DNA of 10,366 bases from NCBI GenBank assembly GCA_030635045.1, contig DAOVZP010000024.1, positions 1 to 10,366 on the forward strand, read 5' to 3'. A program made the translations under genes and the position numbers. Each line of letters begins with the position of its first letter. Positions within the stretch are counted from its first letter, which is position 1. The stretch is from Bacteroidota bacterium. GTDB lineage: Bacteria; Bacteroidota; Bacteroidia; Bacteroidales; B18-G4. Below the pieces are notes generated by a model, which saw only the letters and a list, made by a program, of their open reading frames with translations, had not been told where the DNA came from and ran no database searches. This document shows, one piece after another, positions 7,902-10,366 of this stretch.

Positions 7902-7923
7902 TGGCCCAATTAATTGAGACAAT

Positions 7924-8898
7924 ATGAAAGACCTATATAAATCGGATGTTGAAGCTGTTGATGCCCTGGTAGAGAAATATGGGATACTGAGGGAAGAGAT
8001 CGCAAAAGTGATCGTTGGCCAGGATGAGGTCATTGAAAATGTGATCATCACCATCTTTAGCCGCGGGCATGCACTGCTGATAGGTGTACCGGGACTGGCC
8101 AAAACACTACTGGTAAATACAATTGCCCAGGCACTCGGTTTAAGCTATAGCCGCATACAGTTTACCCCTGACCTTATGCCCTCCGATATCATCGGTACCG
8201 AGATACTTGATGAAAGCAGGTCGTTCAGGTTTATGAAGGGTCCGGTGTTTGCCAACATCATCCTTGCGGATGAGATCAACCGAACACCTCCCAAAACCCA
8301 GGCTGCCCTGCTGGAAGCCATGCAGGAGAAAGCAATTACGGTAGCGGGGAAAAATTATAAGCTGAGTGAGCCATTTTTCGTTCTGGCAACCCAGAACCCC
8401 ATTGAGCAGGAGGGGACCTATCCCTTGCCGGAAGCACAACTCGACAGGTTCATGTTCAACGTATGGCTCGACTACCCCTCTTTTGAGGAGGAGGTGGATG
8501 TTGTGAAAAACACCACATTTAAGGAAATGGCAAGCCCTGAGATGGTGATCAGCGGAGATGAGATAATATACTTTCAAGACCTGGTAAGGAGGATCCCGCT
8601 TGCCGACAATGTTTATGAGTATGCGGTGAATCTTGCCTCAATGACCAGGCCAGGAACAAAACTGGCACACTCACTTGCTAATGAATACGTGAACTGGGGT
8701 GCCGGCCCGCGGGCTTCTCAATACATGATACTGGGGGCTAAGTGCCATGCTGCCCTGAAAGGCAAATATTCACCTGATATAGAGGATGTAAATGCTGTGG
8801 CAGTTTCTGTGTTACGGCACAGGATCGTAAGGAATTATAAGGCTGAAGCAGAAGGGATAAGCGTAGAAAAGATCATTGCAGAGCTGACAAACAAATAA
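7924..8898 (+). CDS. MoxR-family AAA+ ATPase
   Basis: This 324-residue cytoplasmic ATPase belongs to the MoxR branch of AAA+ proteins, which act as chaperones for assembly or metal/cofactor insertion, usually with von Willebrand factor A (VWA) partner proteins. The start MKDLYKSDVEAVDALVEKYG is followed by the family hallmark VIVGQDEVIENV, the Walker A motif GVPGLAKT (residues 54-61, Lys60), Walker B ILADEINRTPPKTQAALLEA (Asp116, Glu117), sensor 1 ATQNP, the EQEGTYPLPEAQLDRF segment with the arginine-finger region, and a C-terminal lid with GAGPRAS. All key residues are present and the length is normal. MoxR genes in this phylum are commonly followed by DUF58 and BatA/BatB-like VWA genes. Here the next gene, 9 bases on, is an HlyD-type adaptor, so the partners are not in the usual place. 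The actual client is unknown. Confidence 0.94.
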   Translation: MKDLYKSDVEAVDALVEKYGILREEIAKVIVGQDEVIENVIITIFSRGHALLIGVPGLAKTLLVNTIAQALGLSYSRIQFTPDLMPSDIIGTEILDESRSFRFMKGPVFANIILADEINRTPPKTQAALLEAMQEKAITVAGKNYKLSEPFFVLATQNPIEQEGTYPLPEAQLDRFMFNVWLDYPSFEEEVDVVKNTTFKEMASPEMVISGDEIIYFQDLVRRIPLADNVYEYAVNLASMTRPGTKLAHSLANEYVNWGAGPRASQYMILGAKCHAALKGKYSPDIEDVNAVAVSVLRHRIVRNYKAEAEGISVEKIIAELTNK

Positions 8899-8907
8899 CC
8901 ACATACT

Positions 8908-10356
8908 ATGAAAAAGTACCGGATTTATATTGGATTGGCCGTTATCATTATAGTATTGATCCTGCTATATGTGTTTTTTGGATCAACCAAGACCACGACA
9001 GAAACCATAGAAGTTACCGTTGAGATGGGCACACTCGAGATCCAGGTGTCAACATCCGGTGAGCTGGAGGCAAAGAGTTCTGAAAAGATACTGGGCCCGT
9101 CGGGACTCAGAAATTTCAGGATATGGAACATCAAGATCGATGATATCATTCCTGATGGCACAGTGGTCGACTCAGGGGAATATATTGCTACCCTCGACAG
9201 GTCTGAATTGACCAACAGGCTACAGGATAATGAACTTGACCTTGAATCCCTGGATACCAAGTTTACCCAGACTCAGCTTGATACAACCATGGATCTTAGA
9301 AATGCCCGCGATGAACTGATCAACCTTGAGTATAACCTGGAAGAAAGGCAGATCACTGTTGACCAGTCGATATATGAACCGCCTGCCACCCAGCGCCAGG
9401 CAAAGATCGACCTCGATAAAGCACGGAGGGCCCATAGCCAGGCCGTTGAAAACTATCAGCTGAAGCTTCAAAAAGCCAGGGCCAATATGGCGGAGGTGAA
9501 CACCAAGCTGAGAAAAGCACAGAGGGAGTACCAGGAAATGATCGATCTCCTGAGCGAATTTACTGTGTATGCCCCCAAAGCGGGTATGGTGATCTATCGC
9601 AGGAACTGGGATGGACAGAAGCAGGGTATTGGTGCTACGGTGAATGTATGGGATCCTGTTGTAGCTGAACTTCCCAATCTCACGGAAATGAAATCCCGCA
9701 CCTATGTGAACGAGATCGACATCAGCAAGGTGAAGGTCGGACAGCATGTGATCGTAGGTGTCGATGCTTTTCCTGACAAGGAATACACCGGGACGGTTAC
9801 GGAGGTTGCCAACATTGGTGAGCAAATGCGAAATTCCAATGCAAAGGTCTTTGAGGTGATCATTGAAGTAAATGAATTTGATTCTATCCTTCGCCCGGCC
9901 ATGACCACCAAGAATATGATCATGACGGATGTAATCGACAGCGTTTTGTTTGTTCCGATCGAATGCATACACAGCAACGACAGCATGTCTTATGTATATC
10001 ACGGCTGGTCGAAGCAGCATGTGATCCTGGGTAAGAGCAACGAGAATGAAATTATCGTACGTGCCGGATTGGAAAAAGGTGATGATATTTACCTGGTTCC
10101 TCCCGAAGGGGCTCCTGATTATAGCATAATCCCACTGGATACTGCCATTGTGAACCACTTTATGCGCCTCGATGAAGAGAAGAATGGGAAGAAAGAGGAA
10201 AAGAAAGAATTGACACCTGAAGAATTGCGTGAAAAGCTCATGAATATGACCCAGGAAGAAAGAATGAAATTCATGCAGGAAAACCCGGACCTAATGAAAA
10301 AGATGGGTGGCGGACAGGGAAGAAGGCCTGGTGGTGGGGGAGGTAGGGGGAAGTAG
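8908..10356 (+). CDS. HlyD/MacA-type membrane-fusion protein (efflux adaptor) with Gly-rich C-terminal tail
   Basis: This 482-residue periplasmic adaptor would link an inner-membrane ABC or RND transporter to an outer-membrane channel. It has a single N-terminal membrane anchor (about residues 6-25, IYIGLAVIIIVLILLYVFFG) with no cleavage site or lipobox. The first half of the barrel-sandwich (lipoyl) domain lies at about 38-98, a long coiled-coil hairpin at about 99-215 (heptad-rich, with LDKARRAHSQAVENYQLKL), and the second barrel-sandwich half at about 217-245 (FTVYAPKAGMVIYRRNW). A beta-barrel follows to about 340 (YVNEIDISKVKVGQHVIVGV), then a membrane-proximal domain to about 415 (VPIECIHSND, ILGKSNENEIIVRAGLEKGD). 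Residues 422-482 form an extra tail of alternating Lys/Glu, two LTPEELREKL/MTQEERMKF segments and a terminal Gly/Arg run (466-482). The gene is complete, with TAG at 10354-10356. ABC permease and ATPase genes would be the expected downstream partners. The substrate is unknown. Confidence 0.88.
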   Translation: MKKYRIYIGLAVIIIVLILLYVFFGSTKTTTETIEVTVEMGTLEIQVSTSGELEAKSSEKILGPSGLRNFRIWNIKIDDIIPDGTVVDSGEYIATLDRSELTNRLQDNELDLESLDTKFTQTQLDTTMDLRNARDELINLEYNLEERQITVDQSIYEPPATQRQAKIDLDKARRAHSQAVENYQLKLQKARANMAEVNTKLRKAQREYQEMIDLLSEFTVYAPKAGMVIYRRNWDGQKQGIGATVNVWDPVVAELPNLTEMKSRTYVNEIDISKVKVGQHVIVGVDAFPDKEYTGTVTEVANIGEQMRNSNAKVFEVIIEVNEFDSILRPAMTTKNMIMTDVIDSVLFVPIECIHSNDSMSYVYHGWSKQHVILGKSNENEIIVRAGLEKGDDIYLVPPEGAPDYSIIPLDTAIVNHFMRLDEEKNGKKEEKKELTPEELREKLMNMTQEERMKFMQENPDLMKKMGGGQGRRPGGGGGRGK

Positions 10357-10366
10357 ATTTGAACTC

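Noticed and set aside
7907..7916. Perfect 10-base palindrome CAATTAATTG between surA and the MoxR gene
   Set aside because: It is short, AT-rich and occurs once in the window; too little to call an operator or terminator.
9220..10158. 312-codon open frame on the minus strand opposite the adaptor gene
   Set aside because: It lies wholly within a well-supported HlyD-type gene, its translation shows no domain or signal, and it is rich in His/Ile as expected from the complement of Asp/Val-rich coding sequence.
1..10366. Defence island, mobile element, CRISPR or biosynthetic cluster
   Set aside because: No transposase, integrase, nuclease, toxin-antitoxin pair, direct-repeat array or biosynthetic enzyme set is encoded; composition and codon use look uniform and the genes are mostly conserved core functions.

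Overview
The window looks like a chromosomal segment from a Bacteroidota bacterium, probably a free-living or anaerobic member of the Bacteroidales or a relative. Four things point there. The first gene ends in a CHU_C-type domain, the sorting signal of the type IX secretion system (T9SS). Two start sites lie just after TAnnTTTG promoter elements. No clear Shine-Dalgarno sequences are seen. Exported proteins have signal peptides cleaved immediately before glutamine. All seven genes are on the + strand and coding density is very high. I see no tRNA, rRNA, CRISPR array, insertion sequence or integration site, and the longest gap between genes is about 100 bases.

Layout: (1) Positions 1-2013 hold a secreted protein with six fibronectin-III-like repeats and a C-terminal T9SS sorting domain; its true start lies before the window. 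(2) Positions 2113-3582 hold guaB (IMP dehydrogenase), preceded by a good Bacteroidota promoter. (3) Positions 3612-7901 hold three exported folding factors: a large PPIase with two parvulin domains, a lipoprotein with the same overall plan but no catalytic histidines, and a SurA-like protein with a promoter candidate of its own. (4) Positions 7924-8898 hold a MoxR-type AAA+ ATPase. (5) Positions 8908-10356 hold an HlyD/MacA-type membrane-fusion protein with an unusual charged, glycine-rich tail. The transporter it serves would be expected just downstream.

From guaB to the adaptor the spacings are 29, -29 (overlap), 56, 22 and 9 bases, so much or all of this could be co-transcribed. The three folding factors probably work together in the periplasm, escorting outer-membrane and secreted proteins; a T9SS cargo next door is consistent with that but proves nothing. 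The MoxR protein is cytoplasmic and the adaptor is inner-membrane anchored; their link to the chaperones is only positional.

Most of the window is ordinary core-genome content. I found no convincing undescribed system. The most interesting signal is stepwise loss of parvulin catalytic histidines across the three adjacent chaperones, including a lipoprotein that looks like a complete pseudo-parvulin and a probable decayed third parvulin domain in the largest one.
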